NCBI GenBank assembly: GCA_002354095.1
Contig: DEKX01000034.1
Location: 1-28,955, forward strand
DNA length: 28,955 nucleotides
Source: Prevotella sp. UBA2711
GTDB taxonomy: Bacteria > Bacteroidota > Bacteroidia > Bacteroidales > Bacteroidaceae
Direction: 5' to 3'
Notes under the pieces: generated by a model
The model's input: only the letters and a program-made list of their open reading frames with translations
What the model was told of the DNA's origin: nothing
The model's database searches: none
Program-made: the position numbers and the translations under genes
Shown: in pieces, positions 13,647 through 21,681 of the stretch
How positions within the stretch are numbered: position 1 is the first letter of the stretch
How the letters are laid out: each line of letters opens with the position of its first letter

Positions 13647-15145
13647 ACCTTTTCCTTTCCTTTCTCCTGTGAAACTTCCAACAAGTGATTCAACAACTCT
13701 GTCACCACCTTACCTTGCTGTTGTATCTCACCCACCAGCTGTTCGGTAGTTTCCGAGTCTGTTGCCTGTGTCGCCAACACATTGACATCCTTTTCAATGA
13801 TGCCAACCGGGTGAATCATTTGGTCTGTCATGTTGTGCAAAAAGGCCGTTTTCAACCGATCAGCTTCCTTGACGCGATCATAAGACTTGGTCAGGACATC
13901 CCCTTGCTTACGGAGTCTTGCCGTCAGCCGTTCCAGTTCACCCACATGATAGGACAAAGCCTTCTGCATCTGCTGGAAATGATGCTGGAGAGAACCTACT
14001 TCGTCCTGTTGGCGCGTATCGGGTATCCGGTCATTATAATGACCTTCTGCTATCCGCTGTGCAGAATTAGACAGCAAACGCAGAGGTAATAACTGGCGAT
14101 GCGTAACAGCCCTACAACCGACAAAAAGAAGTAGCAATCCGACTACTGCTATGAGGATAACGATATACAACAAGTGGTTATACTCTCCGAAGATATCCTC
14201 GGCGGGATAAATAAGACCAATATGCCATCCTGCGTCCTCCAAAGACCGTCCTGGAACGGCAGAGCGCTGGAAGGGTTTGAAGAATACATAACAGTCAATA
14301 CCATCCATTGGGAAATGCCGATAACCCGTTTCGCCTGCCATCATCAACTCAGCAGCTTCCCGCATATCAGGATCTTTACTCTCTTCCACGTCCATGTAGA
14401 TGGTTCGACGGGCTATTTTATTATTGTCTGGATGTACTATATAAGAACCGTCACTTCCCAACAGCACTGCATAAGAACGCGGTGACGTCTTGGCTGCTAA
14501 CACTATTTTCGACAATAAGCCTAATGTCACATCAATAGCTATCACTCCCACCCGATGACCGTCACGGGCATAGATAGGCATACAAAAAGAGGTGATGGCT
14601 ACCCCGTTGGCTTCTTCATTCTTGAATGGGTCTATCCAACAAGTCCGCCCGCTGTCCATGGGCTGTCTGTACCACGTCTGCTCGGTATATGGAGTATTTC
14701 CAAATGATGTTTTGTAAAACAGAGGCATATTATCATTGCCCAAATAGTCGGTGTAGGAACGATGGACATAGGTCATAAAGTACTGCCCCCTCTCCTTGAA
14801 ATAGTAGGGCTCGAAAGCAATAGCACAGCCAGCAATGTAGGGATTGCTCTGAACAAGAATCTCGCAATACTTTTGCATGCGATCGGGTTCCTGAAGATGC
14901 AGCAGCAAATCCCAATAGATATTACCTCCTGACTGTTCCACGCTCAACAACACGTTGTCAATCTGGCGCACCGTATATTCCAATGTTTGTTCAGCATCTT
15001 GCAAGGCTTCCTCTTTCACGGCTTTGCGCGAAAAATGGAGCATAACATAGAGCCCTGCTATCAGCAGGATAGCTATCGCCAATACAACTTTCGCACTGAT
15101 TTGTACGGATAACTTTCGGTTGATAATATGTCCTAGGTGCAACAT
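13643..15145 (-). CDS. dCache-HAMP sensor with degenerate HisKA, no ATPase domain (pseudokinase)
   Basis: 500 residues. TM1 is at about 17-37 and the double-Cache domain at about 40-320 (CWIDPF at 169-174, as in the next gene). TM2 is at about 325-345, HAMP at about 345-400, then a coiled coil and a dimerisation-helix region RLKTAFLHNMTDQMIHPVG (430-448). The position of the phospho-accepting His is Asp441: TDQMIHP stands where the partner has THQIRTP. The protein ends about 50 residues later with no HATPase domain. The stop codon is not an obvious truncation, because it overlaps the next gene's start as ATGA. It probably cannot phosphorylate itself and may pair with the downstream kinase as a second sensor. 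The ATG lies about 4 nt from the expected transcript start. Confidence 0.88.
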   Translation of the reverse strand: MLHLGHIINRKLSVQISAKVVLAIAILLIAGLYVMLHFSRKAVKEEALQDAEQTLEYTVRQIDNVLLSVEQSGGNIYWDLLLHLQEPDRMQKYCEILVQSNPYIAGCAIAFEPYYFKERGQYFMTYVHRSYTDYLGNDNMPLFYKTSFGNTPYTEQTWYRQPMDSGRTCWIDPFKNEEANGVAITSFCMPIYARDGHRVGVIAIDVTLGLLSKIVLAAKTSPRSYAVLLGSDGSYIVHPDNNKIARRTIYMDVEESKDPDMREAAELMMAGETGYRHFPMDGIDCYVFFKPFQRSAVPGRSLEDAGWHIGLIYPAEDIFGEYNHLLYIVILIAVVGLLLLFVGCRAVTHRQLLPLRLLSNSAQRIAEGHYNDRIPDTRQQDEVGSLQHHFQQMQKALSYHVGELERLTARLRKQGDVLTKSYDRVKEADRLKTAFLHNMTDQMIHPVGIIEKDVNVLATQATDSETTEQLVGEIQQQGKVVTELLNHLLEVSQEKGKEKV

Positions 15146-15152
15146 TCGGACG

Positions 15153-15160
15153 CAAAATTA
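15153..15160 (-). promoter_or_regulatory. -7 box TAATTTTG of the sensor pair
   Basis: Exact consensus on the minus strand. The start codon at 15145 would be about 4 nt from the transcript start. TM1 begins close behind, so a later start is unlikely. Confidence 0.6.
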
Positions 15161-15202
15161 CGAAAAAGTTATGAACTATAAGCCAATATGTGCGATTTTT
15201 TG

Positions 15203-15210
15203 TACCTTTG
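15203..15210 (+). promoter_or_regulatory. -7 box TACCTTTG of the hydrolase-fusion gene
   Basis: Exact consensus. It lies downstream of the longest possible start (15120), so the gene must start at 15231 with a leader of about 17 nt. Confidence 0.7.
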
Positions 15211-15230
15211 CAGTGAACATTTCTACAAAT

Positions 15231-16211
15231 ATGGAAAATTCATATATCAAACAGTTCCCAGAACTGATGGCAGGAAAGACGGTTCTCTACTGCCACGGAT
15301 TCGGCAGTAGCGGACAATCAGGAACAGTAACAAGACTGCGTGAGGTGATGCCTAATGCCAAAGTCATTGCCCCTGACTTACCTGTTGACCCTCATGAAGC
15401 CATTGCCCTGCTTCACGCTATCTGCGAACAGGAAAAGCCCGACCTGATTATCGGTACGTCGATGGGAGGTATGTATGCGGAACAGTTACGTGGATTCGAC
15501 CGTATCTGTATCAACCCTGCCCTGGAGATTGCAGAGACGATGCGGTCACATGGCATGACAGGCACCCAGCAGTTTCAGAACCCACGGCTGGACGGTGTGC
15601 AGGAGTTCTATGTTGACAAGGCACTTGTCAAGGCATACCGGGAGGTGTCGGAGCAACGGTTCGTCGGTCTTACCCCCGAGGATGAACGGCGGGTCTATGG
15701 ACTCTTCGGCGACAAGGATGACTTGGTAGATACGATAGGGATTTTTAGCCAGCACTATTCGCAAGCCACGAACTTCCATGGTGAGCACCGGATGGACGAC
15801 AAGAGCTACATGCACTCCGTCGTCCCTGTCATCCGATGGATAGATGACAAGCAGGAGCACCGGCAGCGTCCTATTATATATATAGGTATAGAGACGATGA
15901 TGGATGCTTACCAGAAACCAGCGTCTTCTGTACAAAAAGCTGTACGCATATTGATAGAGCATTACGAGGTATTCTTTGTGGCTCCACCTTCAGCCTCTGC
16001 CACGACAACGTCGTGGCTCACGGAACATATCAACGTTCCTGCCTGGCAGCACACCATCTTCACGCCACGGCGTGACCTGCTCTATGGTGACTACCTGATT
16101 AGTAAGGAAAAGGAGGGTGACACCATGGCGACCCTCCTTGAATACGGTTCCGATACCTTCAAGACATGGGAAGACATCATTGAGTATTTCTCACGACTCG
16201 GTGGGCAATAG
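15231..16211 (+). CDS. YqiA-like alpha/beta hydrolase fused to a degenerate 5'-nucleotidase (HAD) domain
   Basis: 326 residues from Met at 15231. The N-terminal half (about 1-205) is an alpha/beta hydrolase of the YqiA/UPF0227 type: CHGFGSSG (21-28), nucleophile elbow GTSMGG with Ser77, an Asp near 161-164 (FGDKDD) and His186 in FHGEH. The C-terminal part (about 213-326) follows the NT5C-type deoxyribonucleotidase pattern: IIYIGIETMMDAY, VFFVAPPS, FTPRRDLLYGDYLI, then YGSDTFKTWEDIIEYF. In active enzymes the first motif is DxDG(V/T). Here it is GIETM, and the late Asp pair is SK, so the HAD part should be catalytically dead. It may serve as a binding or scaffold domain. It overlaps the convergent 1003-residue gene by 21 bp at the 3' end. 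Confidence 0.85.
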   Translation: MENSYIKQFPELMAGKTVLYCHGFGSSGQSGTVTRLREVMPNAKVIAPDLPVDPHEAIALLHAICEQEKPDLIIGTSMGGMYAEQLRGFDRICINPALEIAETMRSHGMTGTQQFQNPRLDGVQEFYVDKALVKAYREVSEQRFVGLTPEDERRVYGLFGDKDDLVDTIGIFSQHYSQATNFHGEHRMDDKSYMHSVVPVIRWIDDKQEHRQRPIIYIGIETMMDAYQKPASSVQKAVRILIEHYEVFFVAPPSASATTTSWLTEHINVPAWQHTIFTPRRDLLYGDYLISKEKEGDTMATLLEYGSDTFKTWEDIIEYFSRLGGQ

Positions 16212-19202
16212 CACCACACCATGCTGTTTCTTGCCGTCCATCATGATTTTCAGGGGATGCTCGAAGCGCACATGGCGTACAAACTCTGTTTCCTCGATAG
16301 CAGGCATGCTGTCGAGGATTTCTTTTTGGAACACACCATCGCCTGTATAGGTGTTAATCGTAAAATACCCGACACCGAAGGAAGTGAGGTTCTGGAAGAA
16401 GTGGGTACCCTGTGAGGGGTCAACATGATAATTCTTCAAACCAGTCTCCACGATGACACGGGCGGCAGAGATATGCGGCCACTTGACGGGAATGCCCAAC
16501 CAATAGTCACTGCTGCCCCAACGGCCGGGACCAACCAGCACGTAATTCTTATCGGCATCCAGGAACTTGCGGTTCATCTGCTCTATCTCGTCGGCAATGC
16601 GAGGGTTATTGGCTGCCGTAAATTCATCATCGGTCTTGACATACACTACATCCACCACATCTTCGGAGATGCCATGTCCAAGGGAGTTATGTGAGCGCAA
16701 CAGGCACTGCTCGTCAGGAATAGCGGCAAGGTCTTCATCCAGTACTTGCTTGGAATCCACGATAGGACGAATCTGTAAAAGATAGAAATCGCCAGAGGTT
16801 CCTTGGGGAGTAGACGTGAGGTTGCAGGCAAACTCAATCTCTACGGGACGCCGCATCTCGTCGGAGCCCAGTTTCTGCGACATTTGCAGAATCTCAGGCA
16901 AAGGGAAGATGCCTTGCTGCAATACGCCACAGAAGGAAATCACCTTACGTCCACCCTCATAGATACCGTCGCGAATCACTTGGTCGTAGGGGTCGTAGGT
17001 GGAGGCTATACCATTCAGGGAACCATCCTTATCAGCTTCCTTCACACGTAGGTTCTTGATATTGAAGCCATCATCTACCTTAAAGTCGTCGCCCACATGC
17101 GACATATCTAAGGCATAGAATCGGGTCTGCGTCTCCTTCAGTGCCGTTTCCATTTCGGAGGTCTGCAGCACCTGTGTGGGATGGTAGGGTGACACTCGAA
17201 GAGTCTGTCCTCCGTCCACGATATATTTACCTAATCCCAAAGCCAGGGAGGCAATACCCTCTTCGGCAGTCTCGTCACCGATGGGATAGTAGTTCAGTGA
17301 GCGCAGTACACCACTGAACGTCGGATAGTAATGTTCTCCATATTGGCGCCCAACGACTTCCTGCAGAATGACTGCCATCTTCTCTTGGTCGATGACATTG
17401 GAGGTAGCCGTCATGTAGGCTTTCGAATCCTTGTAATAGACAGAGGCATAGACACCCTTGATGGCACAGGCCAACATACGCAGCATCTCGTACTTATCCT
17501 CCAGATAGGGAATCATATAGGTGCTGTAGATTCCTGCAAAGGGCTGATAGTGGCTGTCTTCCAACAGTGAACTGGAGCGCACGGCGATAGGCGACTTCAC
17601 CGCATCGAAGAAGGTGAAGAAGTCGGCTATCAGTGAGTCCGGCAACTGGGCACGGAGGAAGTGCTGCAGGATTTCCTCGTCGGATGCATCGCTCAGTGCT
17701 ACGGACCAAAGGTTGTTGCGGTCCATGAACTCATCGAAGAAATCGGTACAGAGCACTACCGTCTTCGGTATCGAGACGGAGGCGTTCTCAAACTGGTTGA
17801 GCTCGGGATGGCGCTTGATGATATTATCAAGGAAAGCCAAGCCACGTCCCTTTCCGCCCAGAGAACCTTCTCCGATACGGGCAAAGTGGGCATAACGGTC
17901 GAACTTCAAACGGTCGAATACTGCCACGACACCGATATTCTTCATCCTACGATACTGCACAATGGCATCGAAGATTATCTGCCGGTGGGCATCCACATCC
18001 TGCAGTTTATGCCATGTGACGGTCTTCAGGAAGGCGGAGACGGGGAAGATGGCACGGGCACAGAGCCAACGGCTCATGTGGTTACGGGAGATATGGTAGA
18101 GCATGGAGTCATTGGGAATCTTGAAGATGTTATCCTGCAATTCCTTCAATGACGACACACGCATGATTTCCTCGCGTGTTACAGGGTCGCGGAAGATGAA
18201 ATCGCCGAATCCCATGTGTTCCTCAATCACATGACGAAGGTCAACATTCATCTTCTTAGAGTTCTTGTCGATAAAGTCGAAGCCTTCAGCCTCAGCCTTC
18301 TCCTTGTTCTGGATCTCACTGCTTTGCAAGATGAGGGGCACATACTCGTCGCGCTTACGAATTTCGCGCAGCAGTTTCAAGCCTGCTTCTGCATCGCCTT
18401 CCTCCACGTGAGAGAGGCGACCTGCCACGGTTTTCATCGGGAAGCGGGTATCACTGATGACGCCCAACACGTTGTCGGAATAGCGGTCATACCACTCCAT
18501 CGCCTCCTCGTAGTTAGTGGCAAGCACTACTTTAGGGCGCCCGCGCTTACGCTGTGCGGCAGAATGGGGGTTCAGCGCCTCAGTAGAAAAATTCTTCGAC
18601 TGGGCAAGGATATAGTTATAGAGGTTGGGAAGTACGGAGCTATAGAAACGGATATTATCCTCCACCAGCAGTATCATCTGCACACCAGCCTCCTTGATGT
18701 CATGTTCGATGTTCATGCGGTCCTCTATCAGTTTAATGATGGAGAGGATGAGGTTGGTATTACCCAACCAGCAGAACACGTAGTCGAAAATCGACATGTC
18801 CTCATGCTCGATACGCTTCGTAATACCATGCGAGAAGGGGGTCAGTACGACACAGGGAATCTGAGGAGCCGACTGCTTCACATCGCGGGCTACGGCAAAG
18901 GCATCATTATCGGCATTACCAGGCATACAGATAACCAAGTCAACATCTGTTGTCTTCAGCACTTCCTCCGCCTCCTCGGTGGTACTCACCTGCGTGAACG
19001 TAGGGGGATAGCGCAGTCCCAGTTCCATATACTCGTCAAACAGTTTCTCATCGATGCGTCCGTCATCTTCCAGCATGAACGCATCATAGGGATTAGCAAC
19101 TATCAGGATATTGAAGATGCGTCGTGTCATCAGGTTGACGAACGACACATCTTTCAGATAAAACTGATTCCACTCATTAGGTATTTTGCTTGTTTCTTCC
19201 AT
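16191..19202 (-). CDS. Receiver-PEP/pyruvate-binding (PPDK_N) ATP-grasp protein
   Basis: 1003 residues. A first, degenerate receiver-like domain (about 28-165) lacks acidic-pocket and phospho-Asp residues. A second receiver (about 174-330) keeps them: Glu181-Asp182, Asp251 (VISDTRFP), Ser294/295 and Lys313. It carries an insert with RGRPK (220-224). The PPDK_N ATP-grasp domain (about 430-815) has GGKGRGLAFL (449-458), IAVRSSSLLEDS (539-550), AGIYSTY (556-562) and LLQIRPI (808-814). The C-terminal region (820-1003) is unknown to me. The phospho-His swivel domain and the PEP-binding barrel of true PEP synthase are missing, so it should not make PEP by the usual route, although such proteins are often labelled PEP synthase. 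Cytoplasmic. Own promoter, leader about 16 nt. Confidence 0.88.
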   Translation of the reverse strand: MEETSKIPNEWNQFYLKDVSFVNLMTRRIFNILIVANPYDAFMLEDDGRIDEKLFDEYMELGLRYPPTFTQVSTTEEAEEVLKTTDVDLVICMPGNADNDAFAVARDVKQSAPQIPCVVLTPFSHGITKRIEHEDMSIFDYVFCWLGNTNLILSIIKLIEDRMNIEHDIKEAGVQMILLVEDNIRFYSSVLPNLYNYILAQSKNFSTEALNPHSAAQRKRGRPKVVLATNYEEAMEWYDRYSDNVLGVISDTRFPMKTVAGRLSHVEEGDAEAGLKLLREIRKRDEYVPLILQSSEIQNKEKAEAEGFDFIDKNSKKMNVDLRHVIEEHMGFGDFIFRDPVTREEIMRVSSLKELQDNIFKIPNDSMLYHISRNHMSRWLCARAIFPVSAFLKTVTWHKLQDVDAHRQIIFDAIVQYRRMKNIGVVAVFDRLKFDRYAHFARIGEGSLGGKGRGLAFLDNIIKRHPELNQFENASVSIPKTVVLCTDFFDEFMDRNNLWSVALSDASDEEILQHFLRAQLPDSLIADFFTFFDAVKSPIAVRSSSLLEDSHYQPFAGIYSTYMIPYLEDKYEMLRMLACAIKGVYASVYYKDSKAYMTATSNVIDQEKMAVILQEVVGRQYGEHYYPTFSGVLRSLNYYPIGDETAEEGIASLALGLGKYIVDGGQTLRVSPYHPTQVLQTSEMETALKETQTRFYALDMSHVGDDFKVDDGFNIKNLRVKEADKDGSLNGIASTYDPYDQVIRDGIYEGGRKVISFCGVLQQGIFPLPEILQMSQKLGSDEMRRPVEIEFACNLTSTPQGTSGDFYLLQIRPIVDSKQVLDEDLAAIPDEQCLLRSHNSLGHGISEDVVDVVYVKTDDEFTAANNPRIADEIEQMNRKFLDADKNYVLVGPGRWGSSDYWLGIPVKWPHISAARVIVETGLKNYHVDPSQGTHFFQNLTSFGVGYFTINTYTGDGVFQKEILDSMPAIEETEFVRHVRFEHPLKIMMDGKKQHGVVLLPTES

Positions 19203-19221
19203 AAACTTTCCTTTTCACTTG

Positions 19222-19229
19222 CAAAGTTA
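19222..19229 (-). promoter_or_regulatory. -7 box TAACTTTG of the receiver-ATP-grasp gene
   Basis: Exact TAnnTTTG on the minus strand, leader about 16 nt to the ATG at 19202. Confidence 0.65.
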
Positions 19230-19267
19230 CGGAAAGTTTCACAAATAATGGGCATTTCAAAACAAAA

Positions 19268-19312
19268 TTTCACCATATCGCGTATTGTAAGCAGAAGTCT
19301 TGTATGCTCCTC
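19268..19312 (-). pseudogene. Relic matching the small secreted gene's C-terminal helix
   Basis: 37 of 45 positions match 21733-21777, including 18 identical bases (19268-19285). On the minus strand the same frame reads EEHTRLLLTIRDMVK against EDQARLLFTIRDMVK in the gene at 21682-21962. Just upstream there is an in-frame stop, and downstream the similarity ends at once, so only a fragment remains. It lies 17 bp behind the last gene of the secreted-protein operon. Confidence 0.7.
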
Positions 19313-19328
19313 CAATCCAACTACCCGG

Positions 19329-19979
19329 CTAATCGTCCACCTTCAGCGGCTCACTCTTTGAATAGACAGGCTTCATGCCGTCCCATTTGAAAGTGTGTCT
19401 CAAGGGACCGTTGTCACAATGCCAGTCATCGACGGTGATGTCCTTACCCTTACGGGGCAGGTTGCAGAATATCTGACTGTTTGCCTTACGGTCGTGCCAG
19501 CGATAGCCCTTCAGGATGTCCGGCTCTGGCGTCAGTATTTTCTTGGAGGGGTCGTAGTCGTAGGTACATAGTATCTCTATGCAGGGATCGGTGGGCTTGC
19601 CCAAAAGTACTGCCAGCAGTTTATGACCATTCGAACGGTTCCAGTAGCAGGCCGACATATACTCTCCGTCAGTACCGCAGTCGCCGACCATCACAAAGCC
19701 GTTCTTCCGGTCAATGGTGACGGTCAGTTCCGTCTCCTTGTCAAGCACCTGCTTGGCGAGTCCCTTCTTCATTGTATTCCTGACGGCTCTCACCATCCAT
19801 GTGGACCATGTCTGGTCGAAGCGTTCCAGCATGGTGTCGAAGCTTCCATTAGCCACGTTACTGATAGGTTTGGTTGCCCAGCCCGCATCAATGTCGTCGA
19901 GCGAAATCGAGCTGTCCTGTGCCGACACTGTCAGCGCACAGCACACAATAATCATTGCCAATAAAAAGGTCTTTTTCAT
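19329..19979 (-). CDS. Secreted protein of unknown function
   Basis: 216 residues. Signal peptide MKKTFLLAMIIVCCALTVSA with cleavage before QDSS. The mature part has alternating strands (ELTVTIDRKNGFVMVGD, HKLLAVLLGK, CIEILCTYDYDP) and five to six Cys. No family recognised. Last gene of an apparent four-gene operon of secreted proteins (28-bp gap to the gene before). Confidence 0.8.
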   Translation of the reverse strand: MKKTFLLAMIIVCCALTVSAQDSSISLDDIDAGWATKPISNVANGSFDTMLERFDQTWSTWMVRAVRNTMKKGLAKQVLDKETELTVTIDRKNGFVMVGDCGTDGEYMSACYWNRSNGHKLLAVLLGKPTDPCIEILCTYDYDPSKKILTPEPDILKGYRWHDRKANSQIFCNLPRKGKDITVDDWHCDNGPLRHTFKWDGMKPVYSKSEPLKVDD

Positions 19980-20007
19980 TTTCTGTATCGTTTATGTATG
20001 TCTTTTA

Positions 20008-20526
20008 TTATTCTGGACGAATAAACGTCATCGACTCACCTTCTGGGTCTTTCAGGACCAGTTTGGTGTCCGTTGCCGATACAACAGTATAATTGCCACT
20101 CAGCAGTCCTTCCTGCGCCATCTGCTGTTTATTTTTGTTCAGGGCGTCGAAAACAATTTGCTTCAGCTGCTCTTCTTTTGCTGGGTTTTCCTTGATAACA
20201 TTCTTTATCTCATCGATAAAGTCCACGCCTTGCAATTGCATTTCAGCCTGAGTGGGGTCAAAGCGGAAGTTGAGCACCTTCGAACCTGGTGTATAATCCT
20301 GTGCCGGAACAGTAACAGCTATCGAAATATCGCCTACTCCTTCCATAGATGACATGCCAAACATCGCCTGTCGCATCAGATTTCCTTCGAACACGAGGAT
20401 ATGGCTCACCATCTCCTCCGCTTCTTCATCTACAATGTGGGTTATCCACTTTCCCGTAATGGTCTGTGCCTGCATTGACAGCATCGCCATCAGTGCCAGC
20501 ATCATGGTTAAAATTGATCTTTTCAT
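20008..20526 (-). CDS. Secreted protein, lipocalin-like start, unknown
   Basis: 172 residues. Signal peptide MKRSILTMMLALMAMLSMQA with cleavage before QTIT. The mature protein opens with ITGKWITH, the GxW start typical of lipocalin-like barrels. Strands follow (SHILVFEGN, DISIAVTVPA, SKVLNFRFD), then a charged helical insert (about 104-138), and finally GNYTVVSATDTKLVLKD. A beta-barrel is likely, but the family is not identified. 30 bp behind the repeat protein gene. Confidence 0.8.
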   Translation of the reverse strand: MKRSILTMMLALMAMLSMQAQTITGKWITHIVDEEAEEMVSHILVFEGNLMRQAMFGMSSMEGVGDISIAVTVPAQDYTPGSKVLNFRFDPTQAEMQLQGVDFIDEIKNVIKENPAKEEQLKQIVFDALNKNKQQMAQEGLLSGNYTVVSATDTKLVLKDPEGESMTFIRPE

Positions 20527-20556
20527 ACGTCTTTTATTTTAATGGTTATAAAATGT

Positions 20557-21654
20557 TTAGAAGAAATTGAAGAAATAGATGGCGGCAACCGTCTTGACAT
20601 CTGATGATGTCATGTTGCGAGCCTCGCCGACACGCGTGCCGTTCAAATATACATCACCATTGGAACGAACCTCACCGACCCGCCTGCCATCCAAATAAAT
20701 GTCACCATTGGATCGAACCTCGCCGACACGCGTGCCGCTCTTATAGACATCACCATTCGAACGGACTTCTCCCCGGTTGCTTCCATTGACGTAGATGTCA
20801 CCATTAGAGCGGGCTTCTCCGACACGGGAGCCACTGATATAAATGTCACCGTTCGGGCGGATTTCGCCAAACCGACTGCCACTGCGATACAGGTCGATCG
20901 TCTTCTTGCTGCTGGAGCTGCTGGAGCTATTAGAACTGCCAGAACTACTTGAGCTATTAGAACTCGAACTGCTGGAACTTCTGCTGCTTGCAGCTCGGGC
21001 AGCAGCCAGTTCTCGCTCTTTCGCGGCACGGGCGGCAGCTTCGGCATCTGCCTTTTGCTTGATAGCCTTCAATTTGTCAACCTGGTCATTCGAAATCAAG
21101 ACGCCAAAGGTGGTATAGGCTAAGAGCAGTGGACTGACATAGCTGTCGAACGAGCCGAACTTAGTGCCATAACAGGAGGCTTCACTGATAGTAGCATAAC
21201 CAATCACTTCGCCATCCTTCGATACCTCGTTTGTCCTAGGATTGAACTTGATAGTGCCCAGATTTGGTGTTACCAGCGTTCCGTCATTACTCATCTGTCC
21301 TACCTCCTTACCGGAAATACTTGTCCACTTTCCTGTAGCAGGATCGAGCGTGAGCGTGACATGCTGGCCTGCATACTCGCCTTCCTGATAAGTCTGGTCG
21401 AAAGTCAACTTCAACGCCGCAGGATCCCATTCGCCGACTCTGTTATTCATCCATTTGATGATGACAGGCTTCCCTTTCTTATCCGGTTGAGGGATTGTGG
21501 GTTTGAGCGCATCCATCGCTTTCTCCTTCTTCGTCTTAATGCCGAGTGCCTTACGTGCCTTGTTAAGATTGATAGAAAACTGTGCATCAGCTGCCGTACT
21601 GAATGCGAACATGGTGGCGAGCACCATCATTGTTGTCTTGATTGAATGTCTCAT
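20557..21654 (-). CDS. Secreted protein with Ser-rich linker and 16-residue beta repeats
   Basis: 365 residues. Signal peptide (1 to about 24, ending TAADA). N-terminal region about 63-190 of unknown fold. A charged Ala-rich helix (about 192-222) and an almost pure Ser stretch (223-249) come next. Five and a half repeats of 16 residues follow (259-347), such as GTRVGEVRSNGDIYLD. They have invariant GE at 5-6 of the later units and NGD(I/V)Y, and the protein closes with a hydrophobic AAIYFFNFF. The repeat pattern resembles the small beta-hairpin repeats of beta-flower-type surface proteins of Bacteroidetes; this is a resemblance, not an assignment. Second gene of the operon. Confidence 0.85.
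   Translation of the reverse strand: MRHSIKTTMMVLATMFAFSTAADAQFSINLNKARKALGIKTKKEKAMDALKPTIPQPDKKGKPVIIKWMNNRVGEWDPAALKLTFDQTYQEGEYAGQHVTLTLDPATGKWTSISGKEVGQMSNDGTLVTPNLGTIKFNPRTNEVSKDGEVIGYATISEASCYGTKFGSFDSYVSPLLLAYTTFGVLISNDQVDKLKAIKQKADAEAAARAAKERELAAARAASSRSSSSSSSNSSSSSGSSNSSSSSSSKKTIDLYRSGSRFGEIRPNGDIYISGSRVGEARSNGDIYVNGSNRGEVRSNGDVYKSGTRVGEVRSNGDIYLDGRRVGEVRSNGDVYLNGTRVGEARNMTSSDVKTVAAIYFFNFF
20614..20880 (-). repeat. 48-bp intragenic tandem repeats
   Basis: The five and a half 16-codon repeats are also repeats at DNA level (48-bp period), so they can gain or lose units by slippage without breaking the frame. Confidence 0.8.
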
Positions 21655-21681
21655 AATCGGTTGTAATTAAATGATGTTTTT

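Larger units (their letters stand above)
19203..19328. other. Spacer with the promoter of the receiver-ATP-grasp gene and a gene relic
   Basis: Holds the -7 box at 19222-19229 and the relic at 19268-19312. No intact gene. Confidence 0.6.

Noticed and set aside
15120..15230. Upstream start of the hydrolase fusion (adds 37 residues)
   Set aside because: It precedes the promoter at 15203-15210 and overlaps the divergent sensor gene.
18216..19361. 381-residue plus-strand ORF
   Set aside because: Antisense shadow of the receiver-ATP-grasp gene, which has clear domains and a promoter; the antisense product matches nothing.
19714..20352. 212-residue plus-strand ORF
   Set aside because: Lies antisense to two signal-peptide genes of the secreted-protein operon; spans their gap and has no plausible start signals.
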